64,000 nucleotides of DNA from Deinococcus sp. KNUC1210 (GCF_022344005.1 NZ_CP092190.1:992001-1056000), one strand, 5' to 3'; positions 12,779 through 28,099 are shown, numbered from the stretch's first letter. A program made the numbers and translations. Notes: a model not told the origin generated them from the letters alone.

Positions 12779-14395
12779 TTATTTCTTGGCGATCTTCTCG
12801 AACTGTACGTCGCCGTTGGCGTTGCGAACGAAGCCCACCACGCTGGCGTTCACCACCACCGGCTTGTATGGCTGATACAGGATGGCGTAAGGGCCTTCCT
12901 TCACCAGCAGCTCGGTCAGCTGCTTGTACAGCGCAATGCGCTTGGTCTGATCGACCTCGATGGCCGCCGACTGCGCCAGCTTGCTCGCCTGGGGGTTGTT
13001 CCAGCCGTTGCGCCAGGCCAGCGAGTGGGCGTTGTAGTCGGCCAGCGGCGTGCCGTTGCCGTCAGCATCGGGGTAATCCGGGCTCCAGGCCACCTGGATC
13101 AGCGGCGCTTTCTGGGCGCGGTAGGCGGTGAGCAGCTCGGCGTTCACCATCTGCTTGATGTTGGCGCGGATGCCCACCTTCGCCAGATCCGACTGGATCT
13201 TGGCGGCCAGATCCTGGCACGGCACACCGCCCGAGCACGAGCCGGTGCTGACCAGGAAATCGACATCGAAGCCGTTGGGCTTGCCTGCCGCCGCCAGCAG
13301 CGCCTTGGCCTTGGCCGGATCGTAGCTGTACGGCGTCGCGGGGTTGGAACCGGCCAGACCGAGCGGCACGATGGTCTGCACCTTGCGGCCCAGGCCCTGC
13401 AGCAGGCTCTTGATGATGCCGTCCTGGTCGATGGCGTAGCGCACCGCCTCGCGCAGCCGGGGGTCTTCGAACGGCTGCCCTTTGGCCGAGTTCATGCCCA
13501 GATACGCCATCTGGAAGGTGCTGGTCTTGAGGGCCTTGAGCTTGGGATTGCTCTGGGCGGCGTTGAAGGCGTCGGGGGTGTAGTCCCAGGCCACGTCGAT
13601 CTCGCCGGAGTTCAGGGCGGTCTGCTGCGCCGAAGATTCCAGCATGTACCGCAGAATGACGCGCTTGATGTTGATGGAGCGGCGGAAGGCGTTGGGGTTT
13701 ACATCGAGCGCCACCTGAGCGCTGCGGTCCCAGCGGTTGAGCTTGAACGGCCCGGAGCCCGCGCTGTGGTCGCGCAGCCAGCCGGAGCCGAAATCGCCGT
13801 TCTGCTCGTGGGCTTTGGCTTCCGCCGAGTCGATGATGCCGCCCACGTTGAAGGTCAGGGCCGCCAGCACGATATTGGGATTGGCGGTCTTGGGAATGTC
13901 GAAGACCACGGTGGTGGGCGTGGGCGCCGTGACCGAGCCGACCTTCAGATTCGCCACATCGGTCAGCAGGAAGCTGGACGGCGATTTGAGCGAAATGACG
14001 CGGTTCATCGAGTACACCACGTCGGCTGAGGTGACCGGGCGGCCCGTCGAGAACTTGGCACTCCGCAGCGTGAAGGTGATCTGCGAACCGGTGGCAGTGG
14101 GCGTGATCTTCCAGCTCGATGCCAGACGGGGCCGGATGTGGCTCAGATCGTTGCCCTCGAAGCCGACCAGGGTGTCGTAGAGGTTGCCGGTGATCAGAGA
14201 GCCGGAGAACTCGTAGGACACGCCGGGATCGAGGGTGATCAGATCGGAGAAGTCGCCGCCGAGCACCAGCGTCGTCTGCCGGGCAGACTGGGCCGAGGCC
14301 AGCGGCAGACAGAGCGCCACAGCCAAGGCCAACAGGCGGGGAACACGGGAAGGAAGAGTCGAATAGGACGCTGACGCTGCTACCGTTCGCTTCAT
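12779..14395 (-). CDS. Peptide ABC transporter substrate-binding protein (family 5)
   Basis: 538-aa exported solute-binding protein of the SBP_bac_5 family, which captures peptides or similar ligands for the two downstream permeases. It has a signal peptide (hydrophobic LLALAVALCLPLASAQ, about residues 21-36). Family motifs are visible, including LASSWKITP, FTLRSAKFSTGRPVTSADVVYSMNR and the C-terminal GPYAILYQPYKPV. No lipobox Cys is seen, so it is probably released or held by another means. A GGAG site precedes the ATG. It is first in a minus-strand operon with the permeases. Confidence 0.93.
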   Translation of the reverse strand: MKRTVAASASYSTLPSRVPRLLALAVALCLPLASAQSARQTTLVLGGDFSDLITLDPGVSYEFSGSLITGNLYDTLVGFEGNDLSHIRPRLASSWKITPTATGSQITFTLRSAKFSTGRPVTSADVVYSMNRVISLKSPSSFLLTDVANLKVGSVTAPTPTTVVFDIPKTANPNIVLAALTFNVGGIIDSAEAKAHEQNGDFGSGWLRDHSAGSGPFKLNRWDRSAQVALDVNPNAFRRSINIKRVILRYMLESSAQQTALNSGEIDVAWDYTPDAFNAAQSNPKLKALKTSTFQMAYLGMNSAKGQPFEDPRLREAVRYAIDQDGIIKSLLQGLGRKVQTIVPLGLAGSNPATPYSYDPAKAKALLAAAGKPNGFDVDFLVSTGSCSGGVPCQDLAAKIQSDLAKVGIRANIKQMVNAELLTAYRAQKAPLIQVAWSPDYPDADGNGTPLADYNAHSLAWRNGWNNPQASKLAQSAAIEVDQTKRIALYKQLTELLVKEGPYAILYQPYKPVVVNASVVGFVRNANGDVQFEKIAKK

Positions 14396-14591
14396 AGTTG
14401 GACTCCGTCGGGCGCACCCGCTCGCCCGGACCTTACATGACGCTTTCTACAGAACGCTGACGACTGCCTAGACTGTCTTGAGAGAGCACCAAGGAAGAAC
14501 TCACCTTTTCCTTAAGTGTGTTCACCCTAAGGGTTCCCGAAAAATGTGTCAAGGTCTGTCGCCAGCAGCGTAAAGAGCAAACTGTTCGGCC

Positions 14592-14908
14592 TTACTTCAG
14601 CAGTCCTTTGACCAGGAACACCACACCCAGTCCTGCCACGGCGATCACCGCCGCCACGCTCAGACGGCGATCGCGCCGCCATGCCGAGACCGCCACCCAC
14701 AGGGCCGCCAGCACCGGCACGACCATCACCCACGCCACCGCCCACTGTGCCAGCGCCGGAAAGAGCAGTGTCACCGCCAGGAGGGCCACCGCGACCCAGA
14801 AGCCCGCCGGAAAGAGCCACGCGGGGAGGCCTGCCGTCTCGGAGGGAGCAGGCGTGAAGGGGATGTTGGGCGGTGGATCGCTGGGAGCCGCCGAACCGGA
14901 AGGCCGCG

Positions 14909-14912
<4 letters not shown>
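14592..14912 (-). CDS. Small membrane protein downstream of TauE/SafE (DUF1634-like)
   Basis: 106 aa with about 35 polar, Pro-rich N-terminal residues and three hydrophobic segments (about 34-52, 55-72 and 84-103). Its ATG overlaps the stop of the TauE/SafE gene by ATGA, so the pair is co-translated. Small membrane proteins with this arrangement (DUF1634) often accompany TauE/SafE exporters, presumably as an accessory subunit. The family name is from memory and position, not a search. Confidence 0.65.
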
Positions 14913-15658
<746 letters not shown>

Positions 15659-15692
15659 GCGCCCACGCCCGGAAGCGGAAGATCAACGCCCA

Positions 15693-17000
15693 CTATTTGC
15701 CCGAACCGCCGTCGGCCCCGGCACTCTGGGATTCCACCGTCTCAATCGCTGTCTGAAGCGCGGTGTCCTGGCCGGAGGTGGTCAGTTCCTTCACGTCGGT
15801 CGGGGCCGACACGTCGGGATCGAGGTGGCTGGGCAGCGGCTCGCCCGCCGCGTCGTAGGCACGCAGCACCGTCACGCTCATCACACCCTGGTCGGGCAGC
15901 GGCACAAAGGTCACGCCGCTGTTCATCACGCCCTTGGTCGGCTCGCCCACCACCACCGCGCCTGCCCGGTGAGCGAAATACCCGAAGACTTCGGCGCACG
16001 ACGCGGTGTTCTGGCCCACCAGCACCGCCACCTTGCCGGTCCACAGGCGGTCGTCGGGAGCAGCCCCCCGCGCACGGGCAGGCGAGGTCTTGTCGCCGTC
16101 GAGCGCGGCGTATTCCCAGCGGTTCTGCGCCCACCTCGCCTGATAGACCGTGGGCAGAAAGGCGCTGGCTGCCCGCACACACTGTTCCAGGCTCCCGCCA
16201 CCGTTGTAGCGCAGATCGATCACCAGACCGCCCGCACCCTGGCGCTGGGCTTCGCGCAGCGATTTCAGGAAAAGGTCGGCGCTGTTGTCGGCCAGGAAGG
16301 TCGGGTACTGAATGACCGCCACCTTCCCGGCAGGGCTGTCCTGCACCGTCAGCGTCGGCACGTCACCGGCCTTCATGGGGGCGGGCGTCAGGGTCAGGGC
16401 GCGTGAGGGCTGCCCGGCCCGCGTCAGTTGCAGCACCATCGGCGCGGCGCGGCGTTCCAGCCGCACGAAGCCCGCTGCATCGACCTTCTGATCGGTTCCG
16501 GCCCGCTCGCCGTTGACCTGGGTCAGCAGATCGAAGCGCTGCACGCCCGCCTTCTGGCCCGGACTGTTGGGCAGAATTCCCACCACCAGCAGGCCCAGCG
16601 GCGTCTTGACCACCTGTAGCCCGGTGCGCGACACCGTCAGGTCGTTCTGGATCTCGCGCAGCCGCTCGGCTCCCTCGGCGTCACGGATATTGGTATGGGG
16701 ATCGTGCAGCTGGCTCAGCATCTCTGAGACCACCTTGCGGCCCTGATCGAAGGTGCAGGTATCCTGCGCCCCGGCACACGCACTGTCGAGCGCCGCGTGA
16801 TACTGCGCCACCAGCGCGGCGCGGTCGGTGTCCGACCAGCCGTAATAATCGTGCAGCAGCACGTCGCTGGCCGCCTGAAACAGCGTGGCCGCCGGACTGC
16901 TGACCGGACTCGCCGCCGTCAGACTACCCAGCACCAGGGGAACGGTAACAGCCAGCCGCAGCAGGCGAACAGGCCGCCGTGAACGTGAATGTGGGGACAC
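15693..17000 (-). CDS. S41-family C-terminal-processing-like serine protease
   Basis: Exported tail-specific-type protease. A PDZ-like region (about residues 120-200 of the 435-aa form) is followed by the S41 catalytic core, with the substrate strand VIDLRYNGGGS, the catalytic Ser in NTASCAEVF and the Lys in GEPTKGVMNSG. I choose GTG 17000: on the minus strand TACAGT lies six bases before it (leaderless pattern), and translation then starts with an Arg-rich n-region plus the hydrophobic LAVTVPLVLGSL. An in-frame ATG at 17060 would add 20 unlikely residues. Substrates are unknown; homologues trim envelope proteins. Confidence 0.85.
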   Translation of the reverse strand: MSPHSRSRRPVRLLRLAVTVPLVLGSLTAASPVSSPAATLFQAASDVLLHDYYGWSDTDRAALVAQYHAALDSACAGAQDTCTFDQGRKVVSEMLSQLHDPHTNIRDAEGAERLREIQNDLTVSRTGLQVVKTPLGLLVVGILPNSPGQKAGVQRFDLLTQVNGERAGTDQKVDAAGFVRLERRAAPMVLQLTRAGQPSRALTLTPAPMKAGDVPTLTVQDSPAGKVAVIQYPTFLADNSADLFLKSLREAQRQGAGGLVIDLRYNGGGSLEQCVRAASAFLPTVYQARWAQNRWEYAALDGDKTSPARARGAAPDDRLWTGKVAVLVGQNTASCAEVFGYFAHRAGAVVVGEPTKGVMNSGVTFVPLPDQGVMSVTVLRAYDAAGEPLPSHLDPDVSAPTDVKELTTSGQDTALQTAIETVESQSAGADGGSGK

Positions 17001-17082
17001 GCGTTTACTGTAGCGCTGCCCCATCTGCGCGACGTGAACTGAGTTGCAGTCGGCCTTCATCGGCCACTGCCGCCCGCACCTT

Positions 17083-18123
17083 TTAATCCTGGGCAGAGCG
17101 CAGCGTCAGATCATTCAGGGCCTTGTCGAGCAGTTCGACCATCCTCGGATCGAGGGCCTTGCCCGCCTGGGTCTTGACCCGCCCCACATCGCCCATCCGG
17201 ACGTAGGCATTGGCAACCGCCACCAGCCGCGCGTACAGCGGAATGTCTTCGCCTGCCAGTCGGTCGGGTTCGCCCTGTCCGTCCCAGCGCTCGTGATGAT
17301 GGCGCACCGCACGCTCGGCCTCGCTCAGAACCGTGACGCCGTGAAGAAAGTTGGCCCCGACCAGCGCGTGTCCTGCCTCGCCGTGAATCTTGCCCAGGTC
17401 GTGCAGGGTGGAGGCGTACCACAGCTCATCGAGTTCGCGGCCCGCCAGTCCCAGGGCGCGGCCCAGCTGCATGGCGATCTCGGTCACGGCGCGGGCATGG
17501 CCCAGGGCATCAAATTCGCGGCTCTCGACCGCTTCGACCACAGCTCCGGTGATCTGCCGGGCAGCCTGTCGCCATTCGTCACGCGAGCCGATCAGGCCCA
17601 GCAGCGGCCCCAGCGACTGCCCGAACCGGGAAATCGCGTCCTGTTGCTGCTGAGTGACGCCGCCCTCCCCCACCCGGTCGAGCAGCAGCGCCCCCACCGA
17701 ACGCCCCCGGTCGGCCAGCGGCACCACCAGCGACAGACTGACCGACGACAGGCCCGCCCGGTCGAACACAGCCGTCACCTCGGGCGGATTGGCGGCGTAC
17801 AGATCGCGTGAGCCGTCGCTCAGGAGCCGGGTGCGGCCCGTACTCCAGGGGCCAGCCACATCCAGCCCCAGCAGATCGCGTGGATACCCCAGCACTGCTC
17901 CTATGCGGTCGTTTCCGCGCCGCACGATGCCCAGCCCGCGCACCTGGCCTCCCAGCAGCTGACTGCCCATCAGCGAGGCCGCATGAACCAGCGCACCGTC
18001 CAGCACGCCTTCCTGGGTCGGCTTGCTGAGCAGTTCGGTCAGAACACGGCTGACATCGGCAACGGGCGGAGCCACAGACGGCGCGGTCACGGGAGCTTCG
18101 GGAGCTGATTTGCGCTTAAACAC
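17083..18123 (-). CDS. GAF-like and degenerate HD-GYP domain protein
   Basis: 346-aa cytoplasmic protein. A GAF-like sensory region (about residues 25-180) precedes an HD domain. The HD domain keeps the HDLGK metal-binding motif and HHERWDG, but has GEP where active c-di-GMP phosphodiesterases have GYP, and VANAYVRM in place of the usual VADxYDALT. It may be a metal-dependent phosphohydrolase of altered specificity or a signalling scaffold. The start is GTG 18123, with TATACT ten bases upstream on the minus strand (short or no leader). Earlier in-frame codons give implausible sequence. Confidence 0.8.
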   Translation of the reverse strand: MFKRKSAPEAPVTAPSVAPPVADVSRVLTELLSKPTQEGVLDGALVHAASLMGSQLLGGQVRGLGIVRRGNDRIGAVLGYPRDLLGLDVAGPWSTGRTRLLSDGSRDLYAANPPEVTAVFDRAGLSSVSLSLVVPLADRGRSVGALLLDRVGEGGVTQQQQDAISRFGQSLGPLLGLIGSRDEWRQAARQITGAVVEAVESREFDALGHARAVTEIAMQLGRALGLAGRELDELWYASTLHDLGKIHGEAGHALVGANFLHGVTVLSEAERAVRHHHERWDGQGEPDRLAGEDIPLYARLVAVANAYVRMGDVGRVKTQAGKALDPRMVELLDKALNDLTLRSAQD

Positions 18124-18277
18124 CTTGAGACCCAGTATAGTCGGCTTTCGTTTTGACGCTGTGAATCTTTTTTGGTATGGCGAGTGCACGTGACCCCGCC
18201 AGCTGTCCATCTTCACTGCAAGATGCTTCCGGCACTCCTGTTTCGGACCGGACATCCGGGCTATGCTGCACCCCGGT

Positions 18278-19009
<732 letters not shown>

Positions 19010-19012
19010 GAG

Positions 19013-19363
19013 TCAGGAAAGAGAAATCAGTTCGGTCTGATAATCGCTGACTGTCTGTCCTTCGCAGGCATTGGGATGCACGCACAGGAGAAACGGCCAC
19101 AGCGACATGGGCGCCGTGTCGATCAGCACCTGAGGCTTGGGGAGAAATGCCCTGAAACAGTCTGCGAGTTCGCACTCTTCGGCACTGGCCCTGGCATATT
19201 CCGCACCACCCGAACTCCAGCAATACAGATGTGCGCCCTGCTGAAACAGAGCGCGCACATGTCGGATAGCAGCGGGCATAGGAATGCGCGATCTGCCGTA
19301 GTTGCGAATAAGCGTCTCATCCACATCGACGTACACCACGAGGACAGGTGGATGAACGCTCAC
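19013..19363 (-). CDS. Small HAD-like protein (paralogue 1)
   Basis: 116-aa protein with the HAD motif I signature YVDVDETLIR, followed by a compact core (YCWSSGGAEYAR; FLPKPQVLID). HAD enzymes use the first Asp as nucleophile for phosphoryl transfer. The protein lacks the usual cap and an obvious motif IV Asp pair, so activity is uncertain. It is closely similar to the gene at 46777-47268, which has an N-terminal extension. GTG start at 19363, 11 nt after the etfA stop, so it is probably the third gene of the etf operon. Confidence 0.7.
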   Translation of the reverse strand: MSVHPPVLVVYVDVDETLIRNYGRSRIPMPAAIRHVRALFQQGAHLYCWSSGGAEYARASAEECELADCFRAFLPKPQVLIDTAPMSLWPFLLCVHPNACEGQTVSDYQTELISLS

Positions 19364-19373
19364 CGTTTTGCCG

Positions 19374-20323
<950 letters not shown>

Positions 20324-20354
20324 GCCCTCTCCCCCTTCATAGCGGCGCTCTTCT

Positions 20355-21113
20355 TCATGCCAGCACCTTCGCTTCGTTCCGCAGCAGGTTCAGCAGTTCG
20401 GCGGCGGCAGCCTGGGCATCCTTGCCATCGATCATGCGGTTCATGCGGGCACGACTCTGAATCTCGGCGTTCAGATAGCGCACGCTCGCCTGTACGCCGT
20501 ACTGGTCGAGCGAATCTTTGCGGAGTTCCTTCTTCTTGGCCTTCATGATGTTGGGCAGCGTCGGATAGCGCGGGTCGTTCAGGCCCTGCTGCGTGGTCAC
20601 GACGGCGGGAAGCGGAGCCGAAAAGCTCTCGTTGCCCTCGTCCACGTCGTGTCGCCCAGTTACGGTGTCGCCCTCGACCTTCAGTTCGTTCGTCCAGGTC
20701 AGCTGCGGCCAGCCGAGCCGCTCGGCAGTCGCCGCCCCCAGCGCCTGCGAGTCCCAGTCGGCTTCCTGCCCGCCCACCAGAATCAGCGACGCGCCCTCTG
20801 TCTGGGCGATCTGGGCGACCACCCTGCTCAGCGCCACCGCGTCCAGCCGCTCATCGGTTTCGACGTGTACGGCGCGGTCTGCACCCATCGCCAGCGCCGT
20901 TCGCAGGGCGTCCTCACTGCGCTTGGGGCCGATTGCCAGCGCGACCACTTCGGTGGCTGCGCCCGCCTCGCGCAGCCGCAGCGCCTCTTCCACACCGTAT
21001 TCATCCATGCCGTCGATCACCAGCGTGGTGCCGTCCAGATCGACCGACGTGCCCGTCACCTTCACGCGGGCCTCGGCGTCCGGCACCTGCCGAACCAGAG
21101 TCAATATCTTCAT
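20355..21113 (-). CDS. etfB: Electron transfer flavoprotein subunit beta
   Basis: 252-aa beta subunit of the ETF heterodimer, binding AMP structurally and docking to acyl-CoA dehydrogenases. It begins [12 protein letters not shown] as expected. It contains the beta-signature segment around [20 protein letters not shown] and the recognition-loop region. GGAGG precedes the ATG. First gene of the etfBA operon; its promoter region carries the fatty-acid motif at 21143-21154 overlapping a TACAAT -10 box. Confidence 0.95.
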   Translation of the reverse strand: MKILTLVRQVPDAEARVKVTGTSVDLDGTTLVIDGMDEYGVEEALRLREAGAATEVVALAIGPKRSEDALRTALAMGADRAVHVETDERLDAVALSRVVAQIAQTEGASLILVGGQEADWDSQALGAATAERLGWPQLTWTNELKVEGDTVTGRHDVDEGNESFSAPLPAVVTTQQGLNDPRYPTLPNIMKAKKKELRKDSLDQYGVQASVRYLNAEIQSRARMNRMIDGKDAQAAAAELLNLLRNEAKVLA

Positions 21114-21142
21114 GTGTCCTCCTGTTGCCTCAGCTTAGCTTA

Positions 21143-21154
21143 TTGTACTGAGTA
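21143..21154 (-). promoter_or_regulatory. Shared fatty-acid-gene motif, site B (etfBA promoter)
   Basis: Read on the minus strand this is TACTCAGTACAA. Its right half overlaps TACAAT, a likely -10 box for etfB, so a repressor bound here would block transcription directly. Compare site A (10681-10692) and site C (24200-24211). Confidence 0.55.
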
Positions 21155-21265
21155 TAATTTTAGCAGTTGATGCCCTGCCGGGCAAGGTGGCGGCGTTTTT
21201 CTTCATAGTTGAGATGGTGTGAGGGTTCTGACGCGCCGCACTCACAAAGTTTGTAAAGTAGGACT

Positions 21266-22921
21266 GTGAAAAAACTGCTCCTGATCTCGATGTTTCTCGG
21301 CGCGACCTCTGCATGTTCGAGCGCGTCCGCTGCCAGTACCCTGCTCAGCAATCTGCCGTCGGGGGCACTCGCCACCTTCGAGACCAACCACATGAGCGCG
21401 GCCATCGACCGGGCAAACGGCCTGCTGAACAGCGCCCTGAAAGTCATGGGCGGCAAGAATGCCCAGATGGACGAGATGAACGACATGCTCTCGCTGGTGA
21501 TGCCTGCCCTGAAAGGTTCGGTGGGCACCGAGGGCGTGCTGGGCGTGTTCGCCGTCTCCGGCAAGCACGGCACCTTCGAACCGGGTGTGCTGGCAGTCAC
21601 GCGCCTGAACGCCGATGCGCGGGCGCTGCTGAAGAGCACCATGCCCACCACCAAGAAGCCAGCACGGGTCGGGGCGTACACCTTCGTTCGCAGCGACGAC
21701 ATGTTCGTGGGGATGTCGCAGAATCTGGCCTACGCAGCGAGCGACAAAAACCTGCTGATGAGCTACCTGGGACGGCTGAGCGGCAAGGCGGCTCCCCGGC
21801 TGGAGAAAGCGCCCGCCTACGCCGTTCCGATGAATGCCGTCGGCACACAGGAACTGCGGGCGTATTTCAATTTCTCGGCCATCGCCAAGGTGGTCCGCAG
21901 CCAGCTCGCCACCGTCGGCTTCCCGCGTCTGGTGGCTCCGGTGGTCGATGCCATCGACACGCTCGGACAGGTGGGCGCGGGCATCAGCACCAATGCGGCG
22001 GGGCTGAGCGGCACCAGCGCCCTGGCTGCCAATGCAGGCGGCGCAGACAAGTCGCTGTACAGCATCCTGACGCACAACACCGAGGCATTTAACGTGCAGA
22101 GCGTCATTCCGGCCAACGCCGAGAGCGTGACGGTCAGCGCCTGCGACCCGCTGACCAACGAGTACACCGCCCGCTGGCTTACCCGCCTCGACCTGTTCGA
22201 CCCGACCGGCTTCCTGTCGGATACCCAGCTCGCACATAATCTGGAAGTGCAGGGCCGCTACCTGGGAGACGAGTGCGCCCAGGTCATGCTGGCCGGGAGC
22301 ATGAAGGCGAGCCTGAGCGGCAGTGGCGGCACTATGAACCACTCGGTTACGTACCAGAAAGTGACCGACGAGGACGCCGCCCGCGCCCACATGCAGGACT
22401 TTGCCGCCAGCGTCAACACCTCGCTTCAGGCCGCTCTCAAGGCCACCCGGTCACAGCTCGGGCGTCTGGGCGGCCTCGATCCCGAGATGGGTAGGCAGCT
22501 CGGCAGCCTGAACAGCATGCTCAGCGACCTCGCCCGCCTGAAGTTCGTCTACGATTTCAAGGAGGGGTACCTGGTCACGGCGTTCAACCAGAAGGCGCTG
22601 GACAGTGCCATGCAGGCCACCTCCTTCCTGGCTGATTCCCCCGACTTCCAGGCACAGAACTTCGCGCTGTCGGGCAGCGGCTTCCAGTTCAGCCGTCCTC
22701 CGGCCACGCCCTACACCAAGGCCGACCTGCTGCGACTGTTCCAGGCTGCCGTGGCCCGCAGCAATCTGGGCGCCATGTACGACAAGAAGACCCAGCAGAT
22801 GCTTCAGCCCGCTGCCGCCGTGCTGACCGATCTGCTCAACCGTTACGGCGGCAGCGGCAGCCAGACGAGCGCGACCGAGAATCTGGTGGTCACGAAGTCG
22901 AATATCAACTTCAGGTGGTAA
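21266..22921 (+). CDS. Exported DUF3352-like protein
   Basis: 551-aa protein with an N-terminal signal (MKKLLLISMFLGATSACSS). The Cys at residue 17 could be a lipobox site (ATSAC). The mature part begins STLLSNLPSGALATFET and has repeated helical segments resembling the DUF3352 family of Deinococcus and cyanobacteria. Function is unknown. The start is GTG 21266, six bases after TAAAGT (21254-21259), the leaderless pattern. A strong hairpin terminator follows. Confidence 0.65.
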   Translation: MKKLLLISMFLGATSACSSASAASTLLSNLPSGALATFETNHMSAAIDRANGLLNSALKVMGGKNAQMDEMNDMLSLVMPALKGSVGTEGVLGVFAVSGKHGTFEPGVLAVTRLNADARALLKSTMPTTKKPARVGAYTFVRSDDMFVGMSQNLAYAASDKNLLMSYLGRLSGKAAPRLEKAPAYAVPMNAVGTQELRAYFNFSAIAKVVRSQLATVGFPRLVAPVVDAIDTLGQVGAGISTNAAGLSGTSALAANAGGADKSLYSILTHNTEAFNVQSVIPANAESVTVSACDPLTNEYTARWLTRLDLFDPTGFLSDTQLAHNLEVQGRYLGDECAQVMLAGSMKASLSGSGGTMNHSVTYQKVTDEDAARAHMQDFAASVNTSLQAALKATRSQLGRLGGLDPEMGRQLGSLNSMLSDLARLKFVYDFKEGYLVTAFNQKALDSAMQATSFLADSPDFQAQNFALSGSGFQFSRPPATPYTKADLLRLFQAAVARSNLGAMYDKKTQQMLQPAAAVLTDLLNRYGGSGSQTSATENLVVTKSNINFRW

Positions 22922-22943
22922 GCAGGCAGTAGGAACAGCACAG

Positions 22944-22983
22944 AAAGATCGGACGCCCTGTTGAAGTGGCGTCCGATCTTTTT
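22944..22983 (+). terminator. Strong rho-independent terminator
   Basis: Perfect 14-bp stem (22944-22957 with 22968-22981), ten-base loop and five Ts (22979-22983). It serves the DUF3352-like gene. Being symmetric, with As on the other side, it may also act on the converging acyl-CoA dehydrogenase transcript. Confidence 0.92.
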
Positions 22984-22999
22984 GCTGCTTTCCTCTTCC

Positions 23000-24138
<1,139 letters not shown>

Positions 24139-24199
24139 GTCGCCTCCAGGCAGCGTGCAGCGACGTGAGCTTCACGCCCGCCAAACGCTCGTTTTCTTT

Positions 24200-24211
24200 T
24201 ACTCAGTCCAA
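24200..24211 (+). promoter_or_regulatory. Shared fatty-acid-gene motif, site C (acyl-CoA dehydrogenase 1 promoter)
   Basis: TACTCAGTCCAA lies 62 nt before the start codon, matching sites A and B at 10 and 11 of 12 positions respectively. AT-rich flanks (TTTT before, AAATAT after) are a feature of all three sites. Confidence 0.5.
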
Positions 24212-24250
24212 AATATCAGATTCAGAGCAGCAGGGCGGCAGATGCAAACG

Positions 24251-24275
24251 AAGAACCCCCAGCCGAAGCCGGGGG
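24251..24275 (-). terminator. Terminator of the 5'-nucleotidase gene
   Basis: On the minus strand this is an 8-bp GC stem closed by a TTCG tetraloop, then TTCTT. The T-run is weak but the tetraloop hairpin is very stable. Confidence 0.7.
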
Positions 24276-24329
24276 CATTGACGGAGCGGGCGGGAACCCA
24301 GGGCTGTGCCTGATGCCCACTCGCTGCGA

Positions 24330-26051
<1,722 letters not shown>

Positions 26052-26258
26052 AATTCTCCCAGAGTGTGAACAAGAGGTGTCAGGTCAATGTTTGCCCCAG
26101 TTACCGGGAGCAGCCAGACAGCAAGAGGAAGACGAGGGGCGGAAAACGGCTGGCGGGCGGAAAGGGCCGCAGCGCGTCACCCTTTCCAGACACCCCTCGA
26201 TCATACTGAATCCTAATCAAGAATACGATCTGACACTTCAGAGAGCGCTAATCCACGC

Positions 26259-27433
26259 TCACTCTCCGAATTCCTGAAACACCGAGCGGGCGATCACGAT
26301 GCGCTGGATTTCACTGGTACCCTCGTAGATCTCGGTGACTTTGGCGTCTCGGTACAGCCGCTCGACCGGATAATCACGGCTGTAGCCGTTGCCGCCGAAG
26401 ACCTGAATGGCGTCGCGGGTGACATTGACCGCCGTATCCGAGGCGAGCAGTTTGGCGATGCTGGCTTCCCGGCTGTACGGCTGATCCTGGTCCTTGAGCC
26501 ACGCGGCTTTGAGCGCTAGCAGCCGAGCCGCTTCGATGTGGGCCGCCATGTCGGCGATCTTGAAGCTGACGCCCTGATTGTGCGACAGGGGCCGCCCGAA
26601 CTGCTCGCGGGTCAGGGCGTAGCGGGCGGCATGCTCGAAGGCGGCGCGGGCGATCCCGATGGCCTGCATCGCAATACCGATGCGCCCGGCGTCTAGGCTG
26701 GACAGCGCGATGCTCAGGCCCTGCCCTTCACCGCCGAGCAGGTTGCCAGCGGGCACGCGCACATCGTCGAAGTTCACGGTGGTGGTGTGGGCGGCGTGCA
26801 GCCCCATTTTTCTTCGGGCTTGCCGAAACTCAGGCCCTCCCAGCCCTTCTCGACGATAAAACAGCTCACGCCACGTGCGCCCTCTCCCCCGGTGCGGGCC
26901 ATGACCAGGTACGTATCGGCCTGTCCGCCCGAGGTGATCCAGGCTTTGCTGCCGTTCAGCACCCAGTCGCTGCCGTCCCGCGTCGCCCGGAGTTTCAGGC
27001 TGGCCGCATCCGACCCGGACGCCGCTTCGGTCAGGCAGAAGGCCCCCAGCCGCTCGCCGGTTGCCAGCGGGTGCAGATACGTCTGCCGCTGCTCGTCGCT
27101 GCCGTACTTCAGAATCATCTGTTCGGGCAGGCCGTTCTGCACGCTCACGATGACCGCGACACTGGCATCGGCGGCGGCGATTTCTTCCAGGCACAGCGCG
27201 TAGGTCACGCTGTCCAGGCCCGCGCCGCCCCAGCGCTCCGGCACGCACGCCCCCATCAGACCCAGGGCCGCCAGCCCGCGGATCTGCTCGTGCGGAAAGT
27301 CGCCGCTGCGGTCGTAGGCGGCACTTCTGGGCGCGATCTCGGTCTGGGCGTAGTCGCGCACGTGCTGCACGATAAGACGCTGATCGTCTGACAGGCCGAA
27401 ACTGAGGCCGGGTGCCGCGAGGGTGGTGGTCAT
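26259..27433 (-). CDS. Acyl-CoA dehydrogenase 2 (frameshifted)
   Basis: Second acyl-CoA dehydrogenase, 391 aa after correction. The frame breaks at a T5 run (26807-26811). One more base gives GKPEEKMGLHAAHTTTVNF and continuity. Motifs include FCLTEAASGSDAASLKL, GGNGYSRDYPVERLYRD and IYEGTSEIQRIVIARSVF. On the minus strand TACACT sits six bases before ATG 27433, so the message is probably leaderless. It lies 32 nt downstream of the TetR gene on the same strand and may be co-transcribed with it. It lacks the motif found before acyl-CoA dehydrogenase 1. Confidence 0.92.
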
Positions 27434-27465
27434 GGGTGTAGTGTAACGCGCCCACCTAACGGGCG

Positions 27466-28032
27466 TTAGGAAGTCGGATTGAGCTTTTCCAGACCTGCCA
27501 GCAGCAGCCCGAGTCCGAAGGCCAGATTCTGCGGCGGTTTGGGGCTGCCGGGCGAGTCGTAGACGCCGGATCGTTCCAGCCCGACCAGGCCATGCAGATA
27601 ACTCCAGAGCGTCATGGTGAGGTCTGGGCTGTACGCCCCGGCAAGCGGCTGGAGCCGACCCACCACCACTTCCCAGAGCTGATCGTAGACGGCACGCTGC
27701 TCGGCATTCAGCGTGTCACAGGTCATGTACAGGTCGTAGAGCGCGGGCCGGGCACGGGCAAACGCCAGGTAACGCTGGGCCAGACGCGTCAGGTCGTTGC
27801 CGGATTCGCTCAGCGCCGCCTGAATATCGCTCAGCAGCAGTCTGGCTCCCTGCACCGCCACCGCAGCCAGCAGGGTGTCGCGGCTGTCGTAATAGCGGTA
27901 CAGCGCATTCGGTGTGAGCTGGAGGTTGGCAGCAAGCGCCCGCAGCGTCAGGCCAGCGATGCCGCCGCGCTCCAGCAGGTCCACGGCGGCAGCCAGAATC
28001 TGTTCTGCACTGGTTTTGGCCGGATAGGGCAT
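27466..28032 (-). CDS. TetR-family transcriptional regulator
   Basis: 188-aa repressor. The helix-turn-helix occupies about residues 10-50 (AAVDLLERGGIAGLTLRALAANLQLTPNALYRYYDSRDTLL in outline; quoted motifs: LTLRALAANLQL, ALYRYYDSRD). A ligand-binding C-terminal domain with a WxxxHG segment (WSYLHGLVGL) follows. The start is ATG 28032 with TACAGT eight bases upstream; an upstream GTG (28074) is less likely. It is divergent from an SDR gene across a palindromic operator and upstream of acyl-CoA dehydrogenase 2. Confidence 0.85.
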   Translation of the reverse strand: MPYPAKTSAEQILAAAVDLLERGGIAGLTLRALAANLQLTPNALYRYYDSRDTLLAAVAVQGARLLLSDIQAALSESGNDLTRLAQRYLAFARARPALYDLYMTCDTLNAEQRAVYDQLWEVVVGRLQPLAGAYSPDLTMTLWSYLHGLVGLERSGVYDSPGSPKPPQNLAFGLGLLLAGLEKLNPTS

Positions 28033-28099
28033 ATTCGCGCACTGTAGCGCCTGCCCGGAGGGAACACGGGCCACCGCCGCTTGTAGTTTCGGCAGCGAA

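Noticed and set aside
14396..14591. Clear promoter for the peptide-binding protein gene
   Set aside because: Several partial -35/-10 matches exist on the minus strand but none is good enough to choose.
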